Shown piece by piece: positions 17,513-24,905 of a stretch of DNA of 64,000 nt. The notes beneath the pieces are model-generated. The model saw only the letters and a program-made list of their open reading frames with translations, searched no databases and had not been told where the DNA came from. This DNA comes from Cytophagales bacterium (GTDB lineage Bacteria; Bacteroidota; Bacteroidia; Cytophagales; 172606-1), in assembly GCA_030446715.1 (NCBI GenBank), contig JAUJMU010000013.1, positions 1 through 64,000 of the forward strand, given 5' to 3'. The translations under genes were made by a program, and so were the position numbers. Position 1 is the stretch's first letter, and each line of letters opens with the position of its first letter.

Positions 17513-17555
17513 ATTATTGAGAGTGATATTTCAATATAGCTAAAACATCCTGAAC

Positions 17556-18092
17556 ATGACCATCCGCATCAATAACCAGTTCCACCTTTCCCAGCCCGTC
17601 AAAGGTGACGAAGAAGCCCTCGTCCGCTGGCTGAACGACCCGGTCATCCAGCGGAACACGCTGCGCATCCCCTACCCCTACCGGCCGGAGCATGCCCGGG
17701 ACTTTATCGGCTACGTGCAGGCCATGAAGAGCGAACACAGCAAACTCACCGAGTGGGCCATCCGGGACGGAGACGGGCAAATGATCGGCGGTATCGGCTT
17801 CAGCCGCATTTACGGCAAATACAGCCACAAGGACGAAGTGGGCTACTGGCTGGGCGAACCGTTCCGCGGCAAGGGCATCATGACGGAGGCAGTCGCGAAA
17901 GTCTGCGAAGTTGGGTTTACCCAATACAGGCTGCTCCGGATTGAGGCACCGGTATTTGAGTTCAACACCGCGTCCGGACGGGTACTGGAGAAGAACGGGT
18001 TCCGGGCGGAAGGCATCCTGCGCAGCTACTTCCTCAAAAACGAAAAACCGGCAGACGTAAAAATGTACGCCAGAATCAGCACGGATAAGTAG
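17556..18092 (+). CDS. GNAT acetyltransferase, RimJ/RimL type
   Basis: A 178-residue GNAT-fold acetyltransferase with the acetyl-CoA loop in EPFRGKGIMTEAV (about residues 109-121), preceded by VGYWLG and followed by RIEAPVFEFNTASGRVLEKNGF, the block shared by RimJ/RimL-like enzymes acting on protein N-termini or small amines. The substrate is unknown. It is divergent from hicBA. The next gene starts 27 bases after its stop codon. Confidence 0.85.
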   Translation: MTIRINNQFHLSQPVKGDEEALVRWLNDPVIQRNTLRIPYPYRPEHARDFIGYVQAMKSEHSKLTEWAIRDGDGQMIGGIGFSRIYGKYSHKDEVGYWLGEPFRGKGIMTEAVAKVCEVGFTQYRLLRIEAPVFEFNTASGRVLEKNGFRAEGILRSYFLKNEKPADVKMYARISTDK

Positions 18093-18097
18093 GTTTG
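18090..18097 (+). promoter_or_regulatory. TAnnTTTG -7 box upstream of the small lipoprotein gene
   Basis: TAGGTTTG matches the consensus exactly and overlaps the stop codon of the GNAT gene, 21 bases before the lipoprotein ATG at 18119. No clear -33 element is present. Confidence 0.35.
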
Positions 18098-18118
18098 CAC
18101 CAGATCCATACACTCAAA

Positions 18119-18592
18119 ATGCGAAACCTGACTGCCGCGTTCGCGCTGCTCCTCCTCTCCTTTTCTGCCTGCGACAAGCCTGCTGAATCATCGCAGCCTG
18201 ACCTGCAAGGGGAAAACCGGCAACTCCGGGCTAGAGCCGACAGCCTCGAACAGCAACTGGCCATTGCCCGGCAGGAAAGCAGCCGTGATTCGGTGCGGGC
18301 GGCTTCGGCTACTATGCTGGATGAAGCCGACCTTGCCTGGTTAAAGAGCCGGGGCCTCAACAATCCGGAGGATGACCTGAAGCGGGACCTGCTGCAAAGC
18401 CGGAACATCCTTCCGCAGAAAGGCGTACTGGGCGGTACCATGCGGTTTACTGAGGATGGAATCCGGGTGCTCAACCGCAAATGGGTGCTGGCATATTTTG
18501 AAGATGGTCACAACGCCGGCAATGCCCTGCTGACCTATAGAATCAATAATGGAAAAATCACCTGGAAAGTGATCCACTCGGAGCTGCTGTGA
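18119..18592 (+). CDS. small lipoprotein with coiled coil, unknown function
   Basis: A 157-residue product from the ATG at 18119. The signal peptide ends in a lipobox (LLLSFSACDK, Cys18). A predicted coiled coil follows (LQGENRQLRARADSLEQQLA), then a compact C-terminal domain (GGTMRFTEDGIRVLNRKWVLAYFEDGH…). I do not recognise the C-terminal domain. It would be tethered to a membrane facing the periplasm. The gene probably has its own promoter overlapping the end of the GNAT gene. Confidence 0.75.
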   Translation: MRNLTAAFALLLLSFSACDKPAESSQPDLQGENRQLRARADSLEQQLAIARQESSRDSVRAASATMLDEADLAWLKSRGLNNPEDDLKRDLLQSRNILPQKGVLGGTMRFTEDGIRVLNRKWVLAYFEDGHNAGNALLTYRINNGKITWKVIHSELL

Positions 18593-18634
18593 AGCAAAGC
18601 GAGGCAGCACTTTCCGGACCGGACGGAAAGATCT

Positions 18635-19338
18635 ATGCACTCCCGGAAATACCCCCGCACCTGCCATTTCCCCTTCAGTCCCGGCACCACCAGCGACGAC
18701 CGGATCGCCAAAAGTTTCGACCGGCTGCTGACTGAGCCAATCGTGTTTACCCAAAAGCTGGACGGCGAAAATACCTGCCTGAACGGGTACGGCGTGTTTG
18801 CCCGTTCGCACGCGGGCCTACCCGCAACCCGTGGGCCAGTTACCCGTGGGACCAGTGGAACACTTTGCACAAGCAACTGGGCGAACCCGAACTGTTCGGC
18901 GAAAGCCTGTACGCCGTCCATTCTATCGGGTACAGCCGGCCGGAAAGTTACTTCTACCTGTTTGCCATCCGGGAAGGCGGCCGCTGGCTGGCGTGGGACG
19001 AGGTTGAAGTTTACGCCGGCGTGCTGGGCCTGCCGACGGTGCCGGTGCTGTTCCGCGGCTCCGCCGGTGATTTGCCGGGAGAGTTAAAGTTGAGCCCGGA
19101 GCAGAAGCTGAAGGCTTTTATCCTGAAAACCGTATCCGGGCCGGGTTCGTTGTCCGGTCCGGATATTGCGGCCACCCCGCGCGAAGGCGTAGTAGCCCGC
19201 GTAGCCCGTTCGTTTGATACTGAAGAATTTCCGGAATGCGTGTTCAAATGGGTCCGCAAGAACCACGTACAAACCGATGAACACTGGACCCGCAACCGGA
19301 AACGGGCAAAGCTGCACTTTGAGTGGGGAAGGGAATAG
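18635..19338 (+). pseudogene. RNA ligase (ATP-dependent, RNA_ligase family), single-base frameshift
   Basis: The N-terminal part (MHSRKYPRTCHFPFSPGTTS) includes nucleotidyltransferase motif I, TQKLDGENT, whose Lys would be adenylylated. After FARSHA the frame changes at 18815-18816; the next frame begins PTRNPWASYPWDQWNTLHKQ and continues SIGYSRPESYFYLFAI, REGVVARVARSF (motif IV) and FKWVRKNHVQ (motif V) to the stop. Adding one base restores a ~235-residue ligase with all core motifs. Such enzymes seal 3'-OH/5'-phosphate RNA breaks, complementary to RtcB. The gene is either freshly inactivated or affected by a consensus error. Confidence 0.8.
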
Positions 19339-19432
19339 TTGTTCGTTGTCCGTTGTTGGTTGTTCGTGGTCAGACCGGAAATTGTGGCTGGCTCATATCC
19401 GGTACTTTAAACTCGTCCGCATGTGCCTTTGG

Positions 19433-19452
19433 TTCAAGCGTGGACGCTTGAA
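19433..19452. repeat. dispersed palindrome TTCAAGCGT-GG-ACGCTTGAA
   Basis: A perfect palindrome with nine-base arms and a GG centre. Related copies lie at 27951, 30383 and 41709. Here it sits within about five bases of the point where the polynucleotide-kinase homology begins. Confidence 0.6.
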
Positions 19453-19456
19453 TCAG

Positions 19457-19812
19457 CATGGCATTGACCCGAAAGACAACCAGGGCCGGTGTTGCAGCGC
19501 ACGAAGGAATACGCCAGGGAACTGATGCGCCGCCAGCGGTCCTTCGTCTGGAACGCGACTAACGTGACCCGCCACACCCGCGACGAACTGATTGATCTGT
19601 TTACGGTCTACAAAGGAAAAACGACCATCGTGTACCTCGACACCCCGATCCAGCGGGTCATTGCCCAGAACCGTGGGCGAATCCGGCAGGTTCCCGAAAA
19701 CGTCATTTACCGCTTTCCCGAAAAGATGGAACCGCCCGGCCTCACGGAGGCGCACCGGCTGATTGTGGTGGAAGCGGAAAAAGAAGCAGCCCATTCAGGT
19801 CCGGAGGCATAG
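19457..19812 (+). pseudogene. C-terminal stump of polynucleotide kinase/AAA ATPase of the RNA-repair cluster
   Basis: Homology begins with HGIDPKDNQG in one frame and, after loss of one base near 19484-19486, continues PVLQRTKEYARELMRR, SFVWNATNVTRHTRDELIDLF, TTIVYLDTPIQRVIAQN and EKMEPPGLTEAHR. This is the C-terminal half of the P-loop kinase module found beside bacterial RNA ligases, where it is often fused to an HD phosphohydrolase domain. The P-loop and everything upstream are missing, so it cannot bind ATP. A GTG start at 19489 would give 107 residues, but that would not be a functional kinase. The truncation point lies at a dispersed palindromic repeat. Confidence 0.7.
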
Positions 19813-20066
19813 TACATCTCCGGTTTGAGTAGCTGCGCAATTTTAAATTGTGAATTTTAAATTTTGAATGTCAAAACAATTTTCTGACAGTCAGACCTTT
19901 TTAGCCAAAAAGCTAAAATCCAATACGCCCTGTAATTTTGCCCGCTTACTTTGTTGGTAGCCTTCAAGAACGGATTCCATTCCTCTGGCATGTGATCAGC
20001 TTTGAACAGGGCTGATTCTCTGGCCCAAAACATGATTGCCATGCAGCCATTCGGCCATATAGCCAT

Positions 20067-21311
20067 TCATCCCTTCAACACCGCCCGCACCATCTCCATA
20101 ATGACCCCCGTAGCACCGGTATGCTCAAGCACGTACTGGCGGGTTACCAGCGAAGCTTGCCTGCGGAGATCATGGTTGTGGTACAGGCGGTTGAATATTT
20201 CCGTCAGTTCCCCGGTAGTTGAAATGCCATACGCGCCGCCCAGCCGGATCATGTCCAGGGCTTCCTGAAATTTGCCGTGCCGGGGGCCGAAAAAGACCGG
20301 CATGCCGAACGTAGCCGCCTCCAGCGTGTTGTGAATTCCCTTGCCGAAGCCGCCGCCGATCCAGGCAAAGTCCCCGTAAGCGTACAGCGAAGAAAGCATG
20401 CCGATGTTGTCAATGATCAGCACGTCGAAGGACCCGACGGTAGCCTCAACAGCCTTTGAGTAGCGGATTGTTTTCCGTGTCAGCTCCCTTTCCATTTGCT
20501 GCATCCATTCTTCGTGCAGTTCGTGGGGGGCAATGATTACTTTCAGCGGGGAAGTAAAACTATTTAGAAATGGGGCAATGACGGCCATGTCCGGCAACCA
20601 GGCGCTGCCGATCACCAGCAGTGGCTGCCCCTGCCGGAAAGCAGCCGCAACCGGTATTTCTTTACGCCCGGCCACCACTGCCACCACGCGGTCGAAACGG
20701 GTATCGCCGGCCAGCGTGACTTCCTTCAGGCCGATGCCGGCCAGCAGACGGGCAGATTCTTCATTTTGTACGAAAATGTGGGTAAAGTTTTGCAGGATGC
20801 GCCGGAAAAAACCACCCCAGGGTTTGAAAAAAAGCTGGCCCGGACGAAAAATGGCTGAAAAAGAAATGACCGGCACCTGCCGGCGGTTGAGTCCGGTCAG
20901 GTAGTGGTGCCAGAATTCATATTTGGCAAAAAAGGCAAGGGAAGGATTTACCAGTTCCAGAAATCTCCGGGCATTGCGCCGGGTGTCTGCCGGGAGGTAA
21001 AACACGTAATCGGCCCCCGCGTAATTTTTCCGCACTTCATAACCCGAAGGCGAGAAAAAGGTGAGCACAATGCGGAAGGCCGGGTGATCTTTTCTAAACT
21101 GCTCAATCACCGGGCGGGCCTGCTCAAATTCGCCCAGCGAAGCCACGTGAAACCACACCACCGGAGCGGAATTGCCCCGCAACTTTTCTTCAATCTGCCG
21201 GAAAATACCTTTTCTCCCCTCCGCAAACTGCCGGGCTTTGGGGTTCCAGAGCGCCGCCACCCGGATCAGCAGGACGTACAATTGAAGGGAAAGTGTATAC
21301 AAAAGGATCAT
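20067..21311 (-). CDS. waaA: 3-deoxy-D-manno-octulosonic acid (Kdo) transferase
   Basis: Inner-membrane GT30 glycosyltransferase that adds Kdo to the lipid A precursor during LPS synthesis; 414 residues, the usual length. A hydrophobic N-terminal anchor (LYTLSLQLYVLLIRVAALW) is followed by FHVASLGEFEQARP, which contains the family's catalytic Glu, then TFFSPSGYEV, FAKYEFWHHYL and the C-terminal nucleotide-sugar region GGGFGKGIHNTLEAATFGMPVF. The start at 21311 is supported by a TAATTTTG promoter box 32 bases upstream. It implies an outer membrane with Kdo-containing LPS. Confidence 0.93.
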   Translation of the reverse strand: MILLYTLSLQLYVLLIRVAALWNPKARQFAEGRKGIFRQIEEKLRGNSAPVVWFHVASLGEFEQARPVIEQFRKDHPAFRIVLTFFSPSGYEVRKNYAGADYVFYLPADTRRNARRFLELVNPSLAFFAKYEFWHHYLTGLNRRQVPVISFSAIFRPGQLFFKPWGGFFRRILQNFTHIFVQNEESARLLAGIGLKEVTLAGDTRFDRVVAVVAGRKEIPVAAAFRQGQPLLVIGSAWLPDMAVIAPFLNSFTSPLKVIIAPHELHEEWMQQMERELTRKTIRYSKAVEATVGSFDVLIIDNIGMLSSLYAYGDFAWIGGGFGKGIHNTLEAATFGMPVFFGPRHGKFQEALDMIRLGGAYGISTTGELTEIFNRLYHNHDLRRQASLVTRQYVLEHTGATGVIMEMVRAVLKG

Positions 21312-21342
21312 ATCTGACCGGGGACAGCGACCCGCAGGCGGG

Positions 21343-21350
21343 CAAAATTA
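21343..21350 (-). promoter_or_regulatory. TAnnTTTG -7 box of waaA
   Basis: Minus-strand TAATTTTG, an exact match, 31 bases before the waaA ATG. The stretch where a -33 box would lie is taken up by the strong hairpin at 21364-21406. Confidence 0.5.
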
Positions 21351-21363
21351 GGGCAATTCCGGA

Positions 21364-21406
21364 GTATTGGCCCGCTCCGTGGCCGGCCCGCGGAGCGGGC
21401 CAATAC
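21364..21406. repeat. perfect 16-bp GC-rich hairpin upstream of waaA
   Basis: Arms GTATTGGCCCGCTCCG (21364-21379) and its complement (21391-21406) enclose an 11-base loop. No T run follows in either direction, so it is not a canonical terminator. It lies immediately upstream of the waaA -7 box. Confidence 0.7.
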
Positions 21407-21934
21407 CGTATTGTAATAAAATTGTTAAATTTTTAACAGGGACTTGAACAGCAATGTAATAATTATGTAATTGCAACACATTTTCCCGGCTGTGCGGTAC
21501 ATATTCTGACACTAAAAATACAAAAGGTAACACCACTATTGCCCGTATAATCAGCGGTCAGCGTCTCCACCGGTGATTTCTGCTCAGCGGCCAACTTATC
21601 CATTGAATTCACGTAGGATTCTTAACTTCAGACCTATACTTTCCTGCATGCGTCAGCCATCAACCAGTTGATCCCCCCTGCGATGAAGGGCAATTTTGTT
21701 GCCGCCGGCGGACGCCCTGAATCAGCCGGGCTTCGCGGTTGGTTCCAGTCTTTTACCCGCTTCGGTCAGGTGCCGCCTGTGTATCTTTTTTTCATCATTT
21801 AACCCATTAAACCATTCCGTCACCAAAACCATCCGTTGCATTGGCTGCCGGCCCATCCGTCCGGAACGAAACCACTCACCTGTTTCTCATTCATTTAACC
21901 AAATTAACCAAACAACCCCTTTTCCTTCACTTTT
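21407..21934. other. intergenic region upstream of the ELWxxDGT protein gene
   Basis: About 530 bases between divergent genes. The first 130 bases are A/T-rich. The last ~130 contain repeated CATTTAACC / AATTAACC tracts. No credible ORF, RNA gene or terminator was seen. It presumably holds the promoter of the large secreted protein downstream. Confidence 0.4.
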
Positions 21935-24481
21935 ATGCAACACACTTACGGATTCCGACCCCGAAAACCGGAGTTTTCCCGTTGGCTGCTGGCATGGTTA
22001 CTCTTCGCCTCTCTCGGAGTAGTCGCCCAGCCCACCCTGGTAAAGGACATTAACCCGGGCGCGGCTAGCTCGAACCCCGCCGCTTCAGCTGCCGTCATCA
22101 ACGGAATTATGTACTTCAGTGCGACTACCGCCGCCAACGGTACCGAACTCTGGCGGAGCGACGGCACCACCGCCGGTACGGTACTGGTAAAGGACATCAA
22201 TCCCGGTACGGGCAGCTCATTCCCTTCCGGGTTCGTAAACTTCAATGGCTTGCTGTACTTCACTGCCAACGACGGCACCAGCGGCAGTGAACTCTGGAAA
22301 AGCGATGGTACGGCCGCCGGCACAGTCAGGGTGCTGGATCTGATTCCCGGCCCAGGCAGTGTGTTTGTTAATGAGTTAACGGTTGTAAACGGAGCATTGT
22401 ACTTCGCTACCAGTTTCTCCGGTTCCAGCCCGGCAACCAGCTTCCGGATCTTCAGGAGCGACGGCACCGCCGCCGGAACGGCACCGGTTGAAGACCCTGC
22501 CGGTCTTTTGGCTTCGGGGGCGCGGCGGCCGGCGCTTCTGGAGGAACTCAATGGCAACCTGATTTTCACGGTGCTGGCATCGGGAAGTTTCGGAAGCATA
22601 CCAGAACTCTGGCGGAGCGACGGTACTACGGCCGGAACCACCCGGCTCGCTGACCGGGTGGGCGACCCGGGTGAACTGACCAGCGACTTCACCCGTTCGG
22701 GGAATAAACTCTTTTTTACTTCATTCGCCAGCCGGCAACACCAGGTATGGCAAACCGACGGCATAAGTGCCGGCATTCTGGTCGGTGGCGGTACCCGTCT
22801 GCAGGCAACAGGTGGACTCACGGACGTAAACGGAACCCTCTTCTTCGTGAATCTTGGTACGGGTTTGTATAAAAGCGAGGGCACCAGCAGCAGTCTCGTG
22901 AAGTCTTTCCCGTCCGGTGGTCCGGGTCCGGCCCGCCTGACCAACGTGAACGGTACGCTGTTTTTCGTGCTGGGCAACGAGTTGTACAAGAGTGACGGCA
23001 CGAATGCCGGCACGGTACCCGTCAGGAGTTTCAGCGCCCCGCCGTCCGCTTTGGCAAACATGAACGGCACTTTGTACTTATCAGCCACCGGCGATGCGGG
23101 CGGCGTTGAACTCTGGAAGAGTGACGGCACCGCCGCCGGTACGATCCAGGTGGGCGACATCAATCCCGGTGCGCCGGACTCCAATCCGGCCCGGTTCGTG
23201 ACGCTGAATAACCTTTTGCTCTTTTCGGCAACCAACGTCAGCACCGGTACGGAACTCTGGAAGGTCGAGCCGGCGGCTCCGGTAACTACTTTCCGCCTCA
23301 ATGCCGGCGGGGGAGCCTTTGCCGCGTCGGACAACCGTGCGTTCAGTGCCGATAACTTCGTTACGGAGGGTAATTTCCACGGCATTTCCGGCTCCGACAT
23401 TCTGAACACCACAGATGATGAGTTGTATCACAGTGAACGGTGGGGATCCTTCAGCTACAACATTCCCGTCACCAGCGGCAGCTATCAGGTAGTACTGCAC
23501 TTTGCCGAAATCTGGTGGGGTACGTCCGCTGCCGGAACGGGAGGCGCCGGATCAAGGAAGTTCAACGTAGACATCGAAGGCAGCCGGAAGCTTACCGAAT
23601 ACGATATTTTCGCCAAAGCCGGCGGTGCCCTCAGAGCCATTCAGGAGACTTTCCAGGTAACTGTTACCGATGGCATCTTATCCATTGATTTTCTAAACGG
23701 CAGTGCTGATAACGCCAAAGTATCGGCCATCGAAGTCGTGCCGGCGGATTCCGGCATTGGCAGTGGTTATTACACCCTCAAAGCCCGCCACAGCGGCAAA
23801 GTGCTCGACGTATCCGGGGAATCCACTGATGAGGGAGCGGCCATCATTCAGTATGCCCTCAAAAGCCCCCTGACCGGCAACCAGGTCTGGCAGATCGAGC
23901 CTGCCGGGGAGGGCTACTACACGCTCACGGCCACTCACAGCGGCAAAGTGCTCGACGTACCCGGGGGATCCACTGATGAGGAAACGGCCGTCATTCAGTA
24001 CCAGGCCAACGGGGGACTCAATCAGCAGTGGCAGATTGAGCTTACCACGGATGGCTACTACAAACTCACGGCCCGCCACAGCGGCAAGGCCCTGCAGGTA
24101 GCCGGTGCTTCGCCGGCCGACGGGGCCCTTATCGGGCAGGGCACCTTCACGGGAGCCGACCATCAGCAGTGGCAACTGGAAGTTGTGCCAGTCCCGGCCC
24201 GGCAGGTGGCCCAAAGCAAGCCTGCCCCCGGTGACGCTTCGCTGCGGCTCTACCCCAACCCGGTGCAGGATCAGCTCACCGTCCGGCTTCCCTTCGCGGC
24301 CGGCCAGGTACGCGGTACGGCCGTGGTGGACGCTGTGGGTAAACTGCAGTTGCAGAACCTCCACCGGATGACCGGCGAACGGGAATTGGTCATTCCGGTG
24401 ACTCAACTGAAGCAAGGCCTTTATCTGCTGCGGCTGGATACGCAGCAGGGCTCCCGCGTCGTCCGGTTTCTCAGGCAGTAA
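21935..24481 (+). CDS. secreted T9SS protein: ELWxxDGT repeats, malectin, ricin-type lectin, sorting domain
   Basis: An 848-residue cell-surface or secreted protein. A signal peptide near the N-terminus ends at about VVAQ. About eight repeats carry ELWKSDGTAAGT-like cores (residues 35-450) and probably form a beta-propeller. A malectin-like domain follows (TTFRLNAGGGAF to SAIEVVPAD), then three ricin-type repeats (ARHSGKVLDV, ATHSGKVLDV, ARHSGKALQV, each closing VWQ or QQWQ). The tail SLRLYPNPVQDQLTV onward is a type A T9SS sorting domain. Malectin and ricin modules suggest binding to polysaccharides, without any visible catalytic domain. The lectin and sorting part closely resembles that of the SGNH hydrolase at 5019. 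Confidence 0.87.
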   Translation: MQHTYGFRPRKPEFSRWLLAWLLFASLGVVAQPTLVKDINPGAASSNPAASAAVINGIMYFSATTAANGTELWRSDGTTAGTVLVKDINPGTGSSFPSGFVNFNGLLYFTANDGTSGSELWKSDGTAAGTVRVLDLIPGPGSVFVNELTVVNGALYFATSFSGSSPATSFRIFRSDGTAAGTAPVEDPAGLLASGARRPALLEELNGNLIFTVLASGSFGSIPELWRSDGTTAGTTRLADRVGDPGELTSDFTRSGNKLFFTSFASRQHQVWQTDGISAGILVGGGTRLQATGGLTDVNGTLFFVNLGTGLYKSEGTSSSLVKSFPSGGPGPARLTNVNGTLFFVLGNELYKSDGTNAGTVPVRSFSAPPSALANMNGTLYLSATGDAGGVELWKSDGTAAGTIQVGDINPGAPDSNPARFVTLNNLLLFSATNVSTGTELWKVEPAAPVTTFRLNAGGGAFAASDNRAFSADNFVTEGNFHGISGSDILNTTDDELYHSERWGSFSYNIPVTSGSYQVVLHFAEIWWGTSAAGTGGAGSRKFNVDIEGSRKLTEYDIFAKAGGALRAIQETFQVTVTDGILSIDFLNGSADNAKVSAIEVVPADSGIGSGYYTLKARHSGKVLDVSGESTDEGAAIIQYALKSPLTGNQVWQIEPAGEGYYTLTATHSGKVLDVPGGSTDEETAVIQYQANGGLNQQWQIELTTDGYYKLTARHSGKALQVAGASPADGALIGQGTFTGADHQQWQLEVVPVPARQVAQSKPAPGDASLRLYPNPVQDQLTVRLPFAAGQVRGTAVVDAVGKLQLQNLHRMTGERELVIPVTQLKQGLYLLRLDTQQGSRVVRFLRQ

Positions 24482-24487
24482 GCAACC

Positions 24488-24552
24488 CGCAGCTATTTAC
24501 GTAAAAACCCGGCTATTTTCTCAATAGCCGGGTTTTTACGTAAATAGCTGCG
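24488..24552. terminator. 30-bp perfect stem-loop, likely terminator
   Basis: Arms 24488-24517 and 24523-24552 are perfectly complementary around a five-base loop. The stem includes AAAAACCCGG / CCGGGTTTTT, so a T run lies inside the 3' arm. It starts seven bases after the stop codon of the large T9SS gene. The length is well beyond a normal terminator. Confidence 0.75.
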
Positions 24553-24895
24553 CAATTGTAAATTTTGAATTCTGAATTGTGGATGAGGGTTCTTGGAGAC
24601 ATTTAAGGATTGATCCTTCAAAGGCCTCATCCCCGGCCCGTTAGCTTCGCTAAACTACGTTCGGTACGTTCGGCTCCCGCCTCCGTACTCTGCAGGATTG
24701 GCTTCGCCGGGCTAAAGGTTCTCCAAGGGAGAAGGGGAGTTAAGGTCCCTCTCATTGGGAGAGGGATTTAGGGTGAGCTTCCCTGGTAACTTTCCCTAAA
24801 TGTCTCCAGGAACCTGAATGAGAAGACAACCGATTGAATCTTAGTACATTGTAAAGTCATTCAGAATTCACAATCTTAAAATTACGCAACTGCGG
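24546..24895. repeat. nested inverted-repeat element (~350 bp)
   Basis: The outer arms (about 24546-24576 and 24860-24895) share GCGNAATTNTAA…GAATTCTGAA in inverted orientation. The inner arms GGTTCTTGGAGACATTTAAGG (24588-24608) and 24794-24814 are inverted with two mismatches. The core carries CCCTCTC…GAGAGGG hairpins and no ORF. A similar outer end (GCTGCGCAATTTTAAATTGTG) occurs at about 19830. It resembles a non-autonomous palindromic element. Confidence 0.6.
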
Positions 24896-24905
24896 ACTCT
24901 GTCCC

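Noticed and set aside
21946-23412. 488-codon minus-strand ORF inside the ELWxxDGT protein gene
   Set aside because: The repetitive GC-rich coding sequence leaves the antisense frame open. The product is repetitive without any recognised fold.
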